Below are positions 8,370-15,977 of a stretch of 17,584 nucleotides of DNA, piece after piece (the stretch's first letter is position 1; each line of letters begins with the position of its first letter). The position numbers were made by a program, and so were the translations under genes. The stretch is taken from positions 10,961 through 28,544 of the forward strand of contig DCJH01000045.1 of the NCBI GenBank assembly GCA_002317385.1, given 5' to 3'. The stretch comes from Prevotella sp. UBA1705. Its GTDB lineage: Bacteria > Bacteroidota > Bacteroidia > Bacteroidales > Bacteroidaceae. The notes under the pieces were generated by a model. That model saw only the letters and a list, made by a program, of their open reading frames with translations. It was not told the DNA's origin and did not search any database.

Positions 8370-8407
8370 AAAAACTCCGCCCACTGCATCACTGCATCAG
8401 GCGGAGT
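8370..8407 (-). terminator. Intrinsic terminator of the receptor 2-phosphatase operon
   Basis: On the minus strand ACTCCGCC (plus 8400-8407) pairs with GGCGGAGT (plus 8374-8381), followed by TTTTT. The loop holds a tandem TGATGCAG repeat. It lies about 93 bp after the phosphatase stop codon. The 303-bp gap between the phosphatase and receptor 1 is otherwise taken up by the receptor 1 promoter. Confidence 0.8.
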
Positions 8408-8500
8408 ACATGATTCTCACAAAAAGGGTTTATCGTTGTCGCAAGACGGCCGCGGGAATGTTGCTTGGCGGCTGCCTTGCGCTATGGCCAGCCCCAGTGG

Positions 8501-9442
8501 CTAATGTTTGCGCGTCCTCACCACCTCGTGGATCACGTTGCCGCGCTTGTCAATCATGCGCAGAACCAGCGAGTCGGCCGTTGCCGAGACAATAGAGAAT
8601 CCGGCTTCTCCGCTGTTGAACACCGTGCCCTCCACGGCCTTCACCTTGCTCCGCGAGAGCGAGGCAGAGCTGTTTGTCACATAGTCTATGCGGCTGTCCT
8701 TGCGCCGGATGTGCTGGAAATTGTGGATATGACCATTGATATACAGGTCTACATCGTGGCGCTTGAGCACCGAGTTCACCGTCTGCTGCATGTCCTGACG
8801 CTCCGATTCGTCCTTCCCCGTGTCCGCATAGATGGGATGATGGCCCATCACCACCACCCAGTCTTCACGCTCGGCGGTGAGCACGGAGTCTATCCAGTGG
8901 AGCTGTTGCTGCCAGTCCTGTCGGGCGGCATCGGGATATTCGTCGGGATGATTGCGGTATTTGGCCATCATTGGCGTAGTGTCGATCCACACCAGACGCA
9001 GGCTCATGTCGCCCTTGCGGTACACCTTAGTATAATAGCGGGCCGGCATCTCCCACCGTCGGCTCACTTTCGAATAGTCGATCACGGCCTGCGTATTGCC
9101 CCGATACTCATGATTGCCCAGAATAGGAAACCAGTCGAGCATGAGTTCGGGATGGCTATAGATGAGCTCGTAATTGGTCATCCAGAGCGGATCGGTTATG
9201 CTCTGCACGCCGTTGAAATGGTGAACGTCGCCCAAAGCAGCCACAAACTCTGGGTCTACGCCCTTTTCTGCCATCTCGCCCATGAGCTCGGCAATGGGTT
9301 TCTGGTCGTAGTAGCCGTTGCGTCCAAGGTCGTTGCAGACCATGAAATTAAACTTATTGTCGAAGATAGAGTAGTCTGTAATCTGCGCTGGAGTACCCAG
9401 CACAGACAGCAAAGAGAAGATTAGGATGATATATTTCTTCAT
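8501..9442 (-). CDS. Secreted calcineurin-like (purple acid phosphatase-type) metallophosphatase
   Basis: Predicted to cleave phosphate from phosphomonoesters in the periplasm or outside the cell. The signal peptide is residues 1-20 (MKKYIILIFSLLSVLGTPAQ). All five metal-binding blocks of the family can be read in order: DLG at 38-40, GDVHH at 71-75, GNHE at 109-112, VMGH at 198-201 and GHIH at 237-240. The flanks of the second block (LGDVHHFNGVQSITD) resemble tartrate-resistant acid phosphatases, where the block is GDxxY. The Tyr that binds Fe(III) and gives those enzymes their purple colour is His75 here, so the metal centre probably differs. At 313 residues the length fits the TRAP-like group. 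The gene begins 12 bases after TonB receptor 2 and is almost certainly in the same operon. The enzyme would release phosphate or prepare a ligand; a phosphodiesterase role cannot be excluded. Confidence 0.9.
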   Translation of the reverse strand: MKKYIILIFSLLSVLGTPAQITDYSIFDNKFNFMVCNDLGRNGYYDQKPIAELMGEMAEKGVDPEFVAALGDVHHFNGVQSITDPLWMTNYELIYSHPELMLDWFPILGNHEYRGNTQAVIDYSKVSRRWEMPARYYTKVYRKGDMSLRLVWIDTTPMMAKYRNHPDEYPDAARQDWQQQLHWIDSVLTAEREDWVVVMGHHPIYADTGKDESERQDMQQTVNSVLKRHDVDLYINGHIHNFQHIRRKDSRIDYVTNSSASLSRSKVKAVEGTVFNSGEAGFSIVSATADSLVLRMIDKRGNVIHEVVRTRKH

Positions 9443-9454
9443 AGTCCGATTTGT

Positions 9455-12292
9455 TTAGAGTGATATTTTCACGCCGGCATTAACCCTCACGCCATAGTAT
9501 TCAGACTGCATGGTGCGGTCTTTCGTACCCTGATAATAGCGCAGGGGCTGGTTAAGCAGGTTGGTTGCGTTGGCATAGACGGTGAATTTGGACTGTCGTC
9601 CCCAGGTATAGCTGGCGTTGAGGTCGAGGTAATTCACGCTGTCGTAGTAGCGATCGAGTGCGGCCACGGTGCCCAGCTCATCGATAAAGCTCGACGCTGT
9701 GTTCCAACTGAGACGCAGATTGATGCCGCTCTTCTCGAAGTAGAGCGAAGCATTGGCCGTGTGTTCTGGGCTTCCCGTCATCTTGATAGCTCCTGCATCG
9801 TCCATCGAGCGGTGCTCGAAACGGTGGTTCAGGGTGCTGCTGTGGGTGTAAGTGTAGGTTCCGTAGAAGCCGATGCACTTCAAAGCTGGGGCAATGAAGC
9901 CGAAATCGCGCTCATAGGCCACCTCCACGCCAAACAGACGAGCATCGTAAGCATTGATGGGCTTGGTAATCTGATACTTCGGTGCCTCCCCATCGGCATT
10001 GAGCAGACCAGCGGGAATGTTGGGATCGGTAGCCGATTTCCACACCTCATTCACGATAACGTTGTTCAGACGCTTATAGAACAGACCGAGGCTTACCAGT
10101 CCGACGCTCTCGAAATAGTAGTCGGTCGAGAGGTCAAAGTTATAGGATGTGGTGGCCTTCAGGTTCGGATTGCCCATGAATGCCTCCTCGTCGGCCACGC
10201 TATAACTCACGTTCGGGATGAGCGCCGAGTATTTGGGGCGACTCAGTGTCTCGGTAAACGAAGCACGGATATTCCAGTCTCGCTGTGGCGTGTACTTCAA
10301 AAGCAGGCTCGGCAACCAGTTGGTGTAGCTGTTTCGGTTATCTCCTGTGGGGTCGAGGCGCCCGTTCTCGTCGTCCGCATTATCCACAATCCAGTTGTAA
10401 CCGCTATATTTCAGTGAGGTGTGCTCCATGCGCAGGCCAGCCATCAAGTTGAGTTTCTCTCCCAGACGCTGGTCGAATCGCACATAGGTGCTGGTCACTT
10501 GCTCCCGTGCATGGAAGTTTCCGGCAGCCTCTGAATAGAGTTCTGTGCCGGCCATAGAGTTGAAATCCATTTGACCCAGATACTGCTTACTGACGAAAGG
10601 AGTACCCTCTGGATAGTTCTCTCCGGCCATAAAGCCCGACCGTATCTGCCCTGCCATATTGTCTTTCCATGCATCTCCATGGGCCTCCTCGTAGGCATCG
10701 ATATAGTCGAAGCAGTGCATTTGCTTGTCTTTCTCCTTGGAAACGTATTTGCCTCCGAACTTTAACACATTGCCATAGAGTCCATGGGTGAGCGGCAAAG
10801 TGAAGTTGAGGCGGCCCTTCCACTCGTTCTCGTAGATGTTCTGATTAGAGTTTGTCAGTTCGTCGATGCCCCATTTGTAGTCGGCTATGTCCCCAATGCG
10901 ACTGGTGGCATAGGGTTGACGCCCTCCCTCGTCGGCGAAACTGAGCCCTTCGAAGAACCCTATATTCTGGTCGGCCTTACCTTTGATCACCACGCCCATG
11001 TAGCGCTCGTTGGGTCTATCCTCCGTAGCGCGACTATAAGTGCCTGCCCAATCCACCTTGAGATTGCCGAAATGGTGCTCACCTTCGAGCGCGAAGTCCA
11101 TGGTCTGCTGTAGTTCGAGTCGGGCGCTGTGGTTGTCGGTGCTGCCCGCCTTGGTCTGCAACACCATGCTTTGCTTACTCGGTTTCTCGCCCAACTTCTT
11201 GTAAGTGATACGGTATCTGTTCTCCCAGTCGTTGCGACGGTTATACATTGCCCGGAAGGCTATCTTGTGATCGGGGTTGAATTGGTAGTCGGCGGCCAGC
11301 GAATAGCTCTGTCTCTGACGGGTCACATAGTACTGACGCACCTCGGCTTTGTCCAGATATACCTTATTATTATCGTCGACATCGTAGGTGAATTCAGTAT
11401 TGTCGGACCCGCCAGGGTTATACTGATAAGATGCGGCGAGCATCACACCGAGCCGCTTATTCAGGAATCTGTCGCCCCAAGTGAAGCCCAACTCCTTCTC
11501 CGTCTTGCCGCTCACGGCATTCAATCCCATGCCCGCCGTAGCATTCAGCACCCGATGATAGGGCGTGCTCTTGGTCACAAGATTGATGCTTCCGCCAATA
11601 GCGTCACCATCCATATCGGCAGTTACCACCTTGTTAACCTCGATGGTCTGCACCATATCGGCCGGAATGAGGTCGAGTTGCACATTGCGTGTGTCGCCCT
11701 CGGCCGAGGGGATACGATTGCCATCCAGTGTGACGGAAGAGAGGTCGGCTGCTGTTCCTCGTACCTGGCCGAAGCGAGCCTCGCCCTGGTCGTACTGCAC
11801 ATTGATGCCGTTGATACGCTTCAGCGCATCACCAATGTTGGAATCGGGAAACTTACCCACCTGGTCGGCACTCACTACATTGGTTACTCCCATGCTGTTC
11901 TTCTGCATATTGAGCGCCTTGCGCTGCCCATGGAAGGCACCGTTGACCCTCACTTCGCGCAGCTCCATGCCCTCGTTCATCACGATATTGTGCTCCACGG
12001 TGCGGCCTTCAGTAATGGTCACCGTCGTGGTCACGGGGCTATAGCCCACATATCTCACCGTAACCTGATAGGTACCTGGCTTGATGTTGCCCAAATCGTA
12101 GAATCCATTGACATCGCTCACTACTCCGGTGTTCAGCGACTCAATATAGACCGAGGCACCGGGCAGCACCTCTTTGGAAGCGTCCACGATTCTACCGCGC
12201 ACCGCTCCCAGGTTGTTCACTCCTGGAACTTCTACTGCCGCTGCACCCAGCAAGGCAGTTTGCATCATCAACAAGATGGCTAATCTTTTCAT
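9455..12292 (-). CDS. TonB-dependent outer-membrane receptor 2
   Basis: A 945-residue TonB-driven outer-membrane receptor. The signal peptide is about residues 1-20. A CarboxypepD-regulatory-like domain covers about 30-107 (VRGRIVDASKEVLPGASVYI). The plug covers about 125-240, with the hallmark FPDSNIGDALKRINGINV at 148-165, QVRGTAADLSSVTLDGNRI at 176-194 and DAIGGSINLVTKS at 230-242. These resemble the TonB-Xanth-Caul type of receptor more than the SusC type. The barrel ends in NAGVKISL. It is unlike receptor 1 in detail, so the two are not a recent duplication. The phosphatase gene follows by 12 bases. That coupling suggests a phosphorylated or phosphatase-released ligand, but the ligand is not known. 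Confidence 0.92.
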   Translation of the reverse strand: MKRLAILLMMQTALLGAAAVEVPGVNNLGAVRGRIVDASKEVLPGASVYIESLNTGVVSDVNGFYDLGNIKPGTYQVTVRYVGYSPVTTTVTITEGRTVEHNIVMNEGMELREVRVNGAFHGQRKALNMQKNSMGVTNVVSADQVGKFPDSNIGDALKRINGINVQYDQGEARFGQVRGTAADLSSVTLDGNRIPSAEGDTRNVQLDLIPADMVQTIEVNKVVTADMDGDAIGGSINLVTKSTPYHRVLNATAGMGLNAVSGKTEKELGFTWGDRFLNKRLGVMLAASYQYNPGGSDNTEFTYDVDDNNKVYLDKAEVRQYYVTRQRQSYSLAADYQFNPDHKIAFRAMYNRRNDWENRYRITYKKLGEKPSKQSMVLQTKAGSTDNHSARLELQQTMDFALEGEHHFGNLKVDWAGTYSRATEDRPNERYMGVVIKGKADQNIGFFEGLSFADEGGRQPYATSRIGDIADYKWGIDELTNSNQNIYENEWKGRLNFTLPLTHGLYGNVLKFGGKYVSKEKDKQMHCFDYIDAYEEAHGDAWKDNMAGQIRSGFMAGENYPEGTPFVSKQYLGQMDFNSMAGTELYSEAAGNFHAREQVTSTYVRFDQRLGEKLNLMAGLRMEHTSLKYSGYNWIVDNADDENGRLDPTGDNRNSYTNWLPSLLLKYTPQRDWNIRASFTETLSRPKYSALIPNVSYSVADEEAFMGNPNLKATTSYNFDLSTDYYFESVGLVSLGLFYKRLNNVIVNEVWKSATDPNIPAGLLNADGEAPKYQITKPINAYDARLFGVEVAYERDFGFIAPALKCIGFYGTYTYTHSSTLNHRFEHRSMDDAGAIKMTGSPEHTANASLYFEKSGINLRLSWNTASSFIDELGTVAALDRYYDSVNYLDLNASYTWGRQSKFTVYANATNLLNQPLRYYQGTKDRTMQSEYYGVRVNAGVKISL

Positions 12293-12320
12293 GTGAAATA
12301 CTAAGTTTGATTTTCACAAG

Positions 12321-12399
12321 CAAAATTACCATCGGGAAATTACGCCCGCCTTGCAATGATTTGAAGAAAAAGCTACAATAAAGATACACCAAGGCAACA
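12321..12399 (-). promoter_or_regulatory. Receptor 2 promoter with a weaker 11-bp-phased repeat array
   Basis: On the minus strand TAATTTTG (plus 12321-12328) matches TAnnTTTG. On the same grid as the other two promoters, TTAC lies 12 bases from the outer edge of the -7 element (12340-12343). Degenerate boxes follow at 12371 (AGCTACA), 12382 (AGATACA) and 12393 (GGCAACA), each separated by exactly four bases. Matches to TGTTACA are 4-5 of 7, so the reading depends on the better arrays before PiT and receptor 1. A TTG at about 25 bp from the -7 element is further away than usual. Confidence 0.4.
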
Positions 12400-12559
12400 G
12401 GTGTGACATTCGCATTTCAGAACAATGACCTCCCCCTGCCCGCCACACATACATCAACACAGAACCCCATCCCTGCCCGGAGGAGGCAAAGATGAGGTTC
12501 ACAATCATGTATTGTCGATACTCCTGCAGCCCACGCGAGGGCCAGATGGAGTGTTATCC

Positions 12560-14806
12560 TTAGTTCTCCATGAACTTCTTCGCGGCGCGAAGCTGATGGC
12601 GCATGATGCTCAGGAACTCCTGACTCTCCTGCAAAAGGTTGAGGTAGACGAGCGACACCTGGAGCATCTTGTTGTTCTCGGTCTGCTGAATGCGGTCGAT
12701 ATGGCGCTTGCGGATGAGGCTCAGCTCGTCTTTGCAGGCATCGGCCTCAGCGAGAATGTTGCGATAGTCCTCATAGTTGTTGGTGTCGATGTTGCCCTGA
12801 GCCATTTGCATGAGCTCATTGATGCGGCGACGCACACCCTCAAACTCCTGCGCATAATCGGCTGGCAGCGGGTTGAAGTTGTTGTCTACATGCTCCTTGA
12901 TGGGGTCGAGCATGCGGCGCAGACAGTAGATGAACTGCTGGTCGGAGTTGGCCCCGAGATGGAACCACGTGTTGCGCTCTATGGCAATCTCCACCGGCGA
13001 GCGCTTCAGTCCGAGCAGTTCCTGGCGGCGATATTTCTTCAGTTCGGCATGCTCGTTGCGCAGTTCCTTCAGACTGCGGCGCAGGGCACGCACATCCTGG
13101 TTGGCAAATCCGTCGGCAATGCGGTTGAACTCGGTCTGGGCGAAGTGGTTTACATAGCTCTGGGTCTTGCTCACATGGCGGCGAAGCATGTCCCAAACCA
13201 GCTCGGGATCGCGTGTACGCATCATCAGACTGAAGATGCTGGTCTTGCTTTCGCTGGCCACCTTCTTGGCAAAGTTACGGTTGGAACGTATCAGCGAGAA
13301 GATCACGAGGCCCATGGCCAGTGCCTTCACCACGATGCCACCATAGAACATGGCCAGGCAGACCACAGCGCAGGCAATGAATGCGGCTCCGGCGGTGATG
13401 AACCAGCCACCGATAACACTAAGCACGCCAGTCACACGGAATACGGCACTCTCGCGCGTCCATGCGGCATCGGCCAGACTCGAACCCATGGCCACCATGA
13501 AAGTAACATAGGTTGTAGACAGCGGGAGCTTGTAGTTGGTGCCGATAGTGATGAGCATGGCAGCCAGAACAAGGTTGACCGACGCACGCACCACGTCGAA
13601 GGCAGCACCCTCGTCGATAATAGCCTCTTTCTTGTTGAACCGGTGGTTCACCCAGTTCTGGAAGCTGGAGGGAATCAACTGGTCAATCCATGAACCGCCG
13701 TTCTGCGTGAGTCGCACGATGCTGCGGGCCGCACTCGACGAGCCGAACATCTCGTCGCCCTCGTCCTGACGGCTCAGGTCTACCGACGTCTTGATTACAT
13801 TCTGCGCCTTCTTCGACGTAGCCATGGCGATGATCATGATCAATCCGGCAGCGAAGAGGAAGAGAGGCGGGGTCTTGGCACTCTCCATGAGCGACGACAT
13901 CATGAACTCCGACGGAGCGGCACCGTTGCCATTGGCCATGAAATCGCGGTAGGAGTCGAGGCCGGCAAGGGGCACACCGATGAAGTTCACCAGGTCGTTG
14001 CCGGCAAAAGCCATGGCCAGGGCAAACGTACCCATGAGTACCACCAGATTGAAAATGTTGATACGGAGCAGATGAAGCACCTCCATGAGCACCGTAGAGA
14101 CAACGAATGTATAGACGAGCAGCATGTCGGTGTTGGCGTCTATATAGTCGCGAGCCGAGGCTGAGATATACGGACTCTTGCCCAATCCCTTGAGGAAGAT
14201 GAAGTAGGACAGCGCGGTGAAGGCGATTCCACCGAAGATAGCGATGGAATAGCGCGAGTGTTTCTTATAATTAAAGGTGAAGACCACGCGCGAAATCCAC
14301 ATCACAATGACGCCGAAGAAGAACGCGATGGCCACGCTCACGAATATGGCAATGATGGTTTTCAGTGCCTGACTGCTGTTGAGCAGGTCGCCATAGTCGA
14401 GCCCATTCTCGCTCAACATCTTGACCGTAGCCAGGATAAAGGTGCCGCCGAGGAGCTCAAATACGAGTGAAACGGTGGTGGAGGTGGGCATGCCGAGCGT
14501 ATTGAACACGTCGAGAATCAGCACATCGGTCACCATGACAGCCAGGAAGATGGTCATTACTTCCTCAAACGAATAGTGCACAGGCATGAGGATGCCATGG
14601 CGCGCCACGTCCATCATGCCCGAAGACATCACTGCACCGACGGCCACACCGCAGGAGGCAATGATGAGCACGGTGCGGAAGGTGGCTACCTTGGCACCTA
14701 CGGCCGACTGAAGAAAGTTCACGGCGTCGTTGCTAACACCCACAAACAGGTCAAAAACCGCCAGACACAGCAGGAAGATGACAATACATAGATAAATGGT
14801 ACTCAT
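12560..14806 (-). CDS. pit: PiT-family inorganic phosphate transporter with fused C-terminal PhoU-like domain
   Basis: An inner-membrane phosphate permease, probably driven by an ion gradient. Both family signatures are visible: GVSNDAVNF at residues 23-31 and FAGNDLVNF at 267-275. The paired STT motifs are at 109-111 (GMPTSTT) and 430-432 (LPLSTTY). Membrane segments are spread over about 1-505, interrupted by a polar stretch at about 332-400. The last 240 residues are helical and charged without membrane segments (KTSIFSLMMR to the end) and resemble PhoU, which in other bacteria is often a separate protein encoded beside Pit. The fused tail probably gates the permease or signals phosphate status. 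I chose the ATG at 14804-14806 (748 aa); the longer frame starts with a TTG that overlaps the -7 promoter element. The gene is alone in its unit and divergent from yitT. I saw no strong terminator after it. Confidence 0.9.
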   Translation of the reverse strand: MSTIYLCIVIFLLCLAVFDLFVGVSNDAVNFLQSAVGAKVATFRTVLIIASCGVAVGAVMSSGMMDVARHGILMPVHYSFEEVMTIFLAVMVTDVLILDVFNTLGMPTSTTVSLVFELLGGTFILATVKMLSENGLDYGDLLNSSQALKTIIAIFVSVAIAFFFGVIVMWISRVVFTFNYKKHSRYSIAIFGGIAFTALSYFIFLKGLGKSPYISASARDYIDANTDMLLVYTFVVSTVLMEVLHLLRINIFNLVVLMGTFALAMAFAGNDLVNFIGVPLAGLDSYRDFMANGNGAAPSEFMMSSLMESAKTPPLFLFAAGLIMIIAMATSKKAQNVIKTSVDLSRQDEGDEMFGSSSAARSIVRLTQNGGSWIDQLIPSSFQNWVNHRFNKKEAIIDEGAAFDVVRASVNLVLAAMLITIGTNYKLPLSTTYVTFMVAMGSSLADAAWTRESAVFRVTGVLSVIGGWFITAGAAFIACAVVCLAMFYGGIVVKALAMGLVIFSLIRSNRNFAKKVASESKTSIFSLMMRTRDPELVWDMLRRHVSKTQSYVNHFAQTEFNRIADGFANQDVRALRRSLKELRNEHAELKKYRRQELLGLKRSPVEIAIERNTWFHLGANSDQQFIYCLRRMLDPIKEHVDNNFNPLPADYAQEFEGVRRRINELMQMAQGNIDTNNYEDYRNILAEADACKDELSLIRKRHIDRIQQTENNKMLQVSLVYLNLLQESQEFLSIMRHQLRAAKKFMEN

Positions 14807-14836
14807 ATCAAAGAGAAGTCCGTAATTAATTCGCAG

Positions 14837-14893
14837 CAAAGGTACGTACTATATGTTACATGACTTTTAAGAGCATGTTACAATCCTGTTTCA
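14837..14893 (-). promoter_or_regulatory. PiT promoter with four 11-bp-phased TGTTACA boxes (Pho-box-like)
   Basis: On the minus strand TACCTTTG (plus 14837-14844) matches TAnnTTTG. Ten bases from its edge a row of 7-mers starts on the plus strand: TGTTACA at 14854, TTTTAAG at 14865, TGTTACA at 14876 and TGTTTCA at 14887. Each lies exactly 11 bases from the next. The spacing to the -7 element is identical to that in the receptor 1 promoter. A further TGTAACATG at 14896-14904 forms a 9-bp inverted repeat with CATGTTACA at 14874-14882. Interpreted as a binding site for a PhoB-like regulator; the regulator is inference. Confidence 0.65.
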
Positions 14894-14958
14894 CCTGTAA
14901 CATGTTTTTCAGAAGGAACTTTGCACCTATAATTAGTACTTATTTCGATTTAAATCTG

Positions 14959-14966
14959 TATCTTTG
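14959..14966 (+). promoter_or_regulatory. Probable -7 element of the yitT promoter
   Basis: TATCTTTG matches the Bacteroidetes TAnnTTTG consensus 36 bp before the yitT ATG. The nearest TTG upstream (14921-14923) is too far away for a standard -33 element. Confidence 0.55.
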
Positions 14967-15002
14967 CCGGCGTCTTTTAAGTAATGTAATCTTTCAAACA
15001 GC

Positions 15003-15938
15003 ATGACATACGATAAAAAGAAACTTGTTAACGAGGTACGCGACTACTTCATGATCGGTACCGGTATGGTCTCCTACTGTATTGGCTGGACTATTTTTCT
15101 GTTGCCCAACAACATTCCGACGGGTGCTGTGCCCGGTATAGCCTCCGTGCTGTTCTGGGGTATGGGCATTCCCGTTCAGGTGTCCTATTTCGTCATCAAC
15201 GCCATCCTGCTGCTCTTTGCGCTCAAGATTCTCGGCTTCAAGTTCTGCATCAAGACCATCTATGCGGTGCTGGTGCTCACGGCAGTGACAACCGTTGTGC
15301 AGAAATTCTCTGCAGGCGTACACCTGTTGCACGACCAGCCTTTCATGGCAAGCATCATCGGAGCCATCTTCTGCGGCTCGGGAATCGGGCTCGGTTTCTC
15401 CTTCCACGGTTCCACGGGAGGTACAGACATCATTGCGGCCATCGTCAACAAGTATCGCGACATCTCGCTGGGACGAGTCGTGATGCTATGCGACATCATC
15501 ATCATCTCATCATGTTACCTCGTGTTCCACGACTGGGAGAAGCTGATTTATGGTTATGTTGTGCTGCTCATCACCAGCTTCTGCATCGACCAGGTAGTGC
15601 AGCAGACGCACCGCAGCGTACAGTTTTTCATCATCTCAGACAAGTATAAGGAGATTGCCTCGCGCATAGCCGTCTACCCCCACCGCGGCGCAACGGTCAT
15701 CGAGGCCCACGGATTCTATACCGGCCACGAGGTGAAGATGCTCTTCATCATGGCCAAGCGCCGTGAGAGCAGCATCATCTTCTCTATCATCAACGAGATA
15801 GACCCCAAGGCATTTGTCACCCAGACCAATGTCATCGGTGTCTACGGCGAGGGCTTCGACAAGTTCAAGGTGAGAAGTTCCCACCCCTCACGCTCCCATC
15901 AGATCACTCCCGAGCAGCGCATTGCGCTCGACAACTGA
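15003..15938 (+). CDS. YitT-family membrane protein with C-terminal DUF2179 domain
   Basis: An inner-membrane protein of 311 residues. About five to six hydrophobic segments lie in residues 15-200, with the loop LLPNNIPTGAVPGIASVLF at 33-51 and the conserved GSTGGTDI at 136-143, both typical of the YitT (DUF161) family. The soluble C-terminal domain at about 205-285 (SVQFFIISDKYKEIASRI, then VIGVYGEGFDKF) matches DUF2179. The family's function is not established; transport has been suggested. The ATG at 15003 follows a -7 element. It is divergent from PiT, so the TGTTACA boxes lie about 110 bp before its start and could act on it too. No direct link to phosphate can be seen in the protein. 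Confidence 0.88.
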   Translation: MTYDKKKLVNEVRDYFMIGTGMVSYCIGWTIFLLPNNIPTGAVPGIASVLFWGMGIPVQVSYFVINAILLLFALKILGFKFCIKTIYAVLVLTAVTTVVQKFSAGVHLLHDQPFMASIIGAIFCGSGIGLGFSFHGSTGGTDIIAAIVNKYRDISLGRVVMLCDIIIISSCYLVFHDWEKLIYGYVVLLITSFCIDQVVQQTHRSVQFFIISDKYKEIASRIAVYPHRGATVIEAHGFYTGHEVKMLFIMAKRRESSIIFSIINEIDPKAFVTQTNVIGVYGEGFDKFKVRSSHPSRSHQITPEQRIALDN

Positions 15939-15961
15939 CAGCCGCCACCACAGCGCGGCTG
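15939..15961 (+). other. Small hairpin between yitT and the AlbA_2-domain gene
   Basis: CAGCCGC at 15939-15945 pairs with GCGGCTG at 15955-15961, starting directly after the yitT stop codon. There is no clear T-run, so it is at best a weak terminator or an mRNA processing or stability element within the operon. Confidence 0.4.
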
Positions 15962-15977
15962 ACCAATTTCATTGGAA

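Noticed and set aside
11129..12283. Open frame of 384 codons on the plus strand
   Set aside because: Antisense shadow of the plug and N-terminus of TonB receptor 2.
12428..12492. C/G-rich segments between PiT and receptor 2 as another copy of the REP-like repeat or a PiT terminator
   Set aside because: Only short pieces (CCTCC, GGAGG, CTGCCCG) match, and no stem followed by a T-run could be built.
12425..13693. Open frame of 422 codons on the plus strand
   Set aside because: Antisense shadow of the PiT-PhoU gene, rich in His and Val codons mirrored from it; no recognisable domain.
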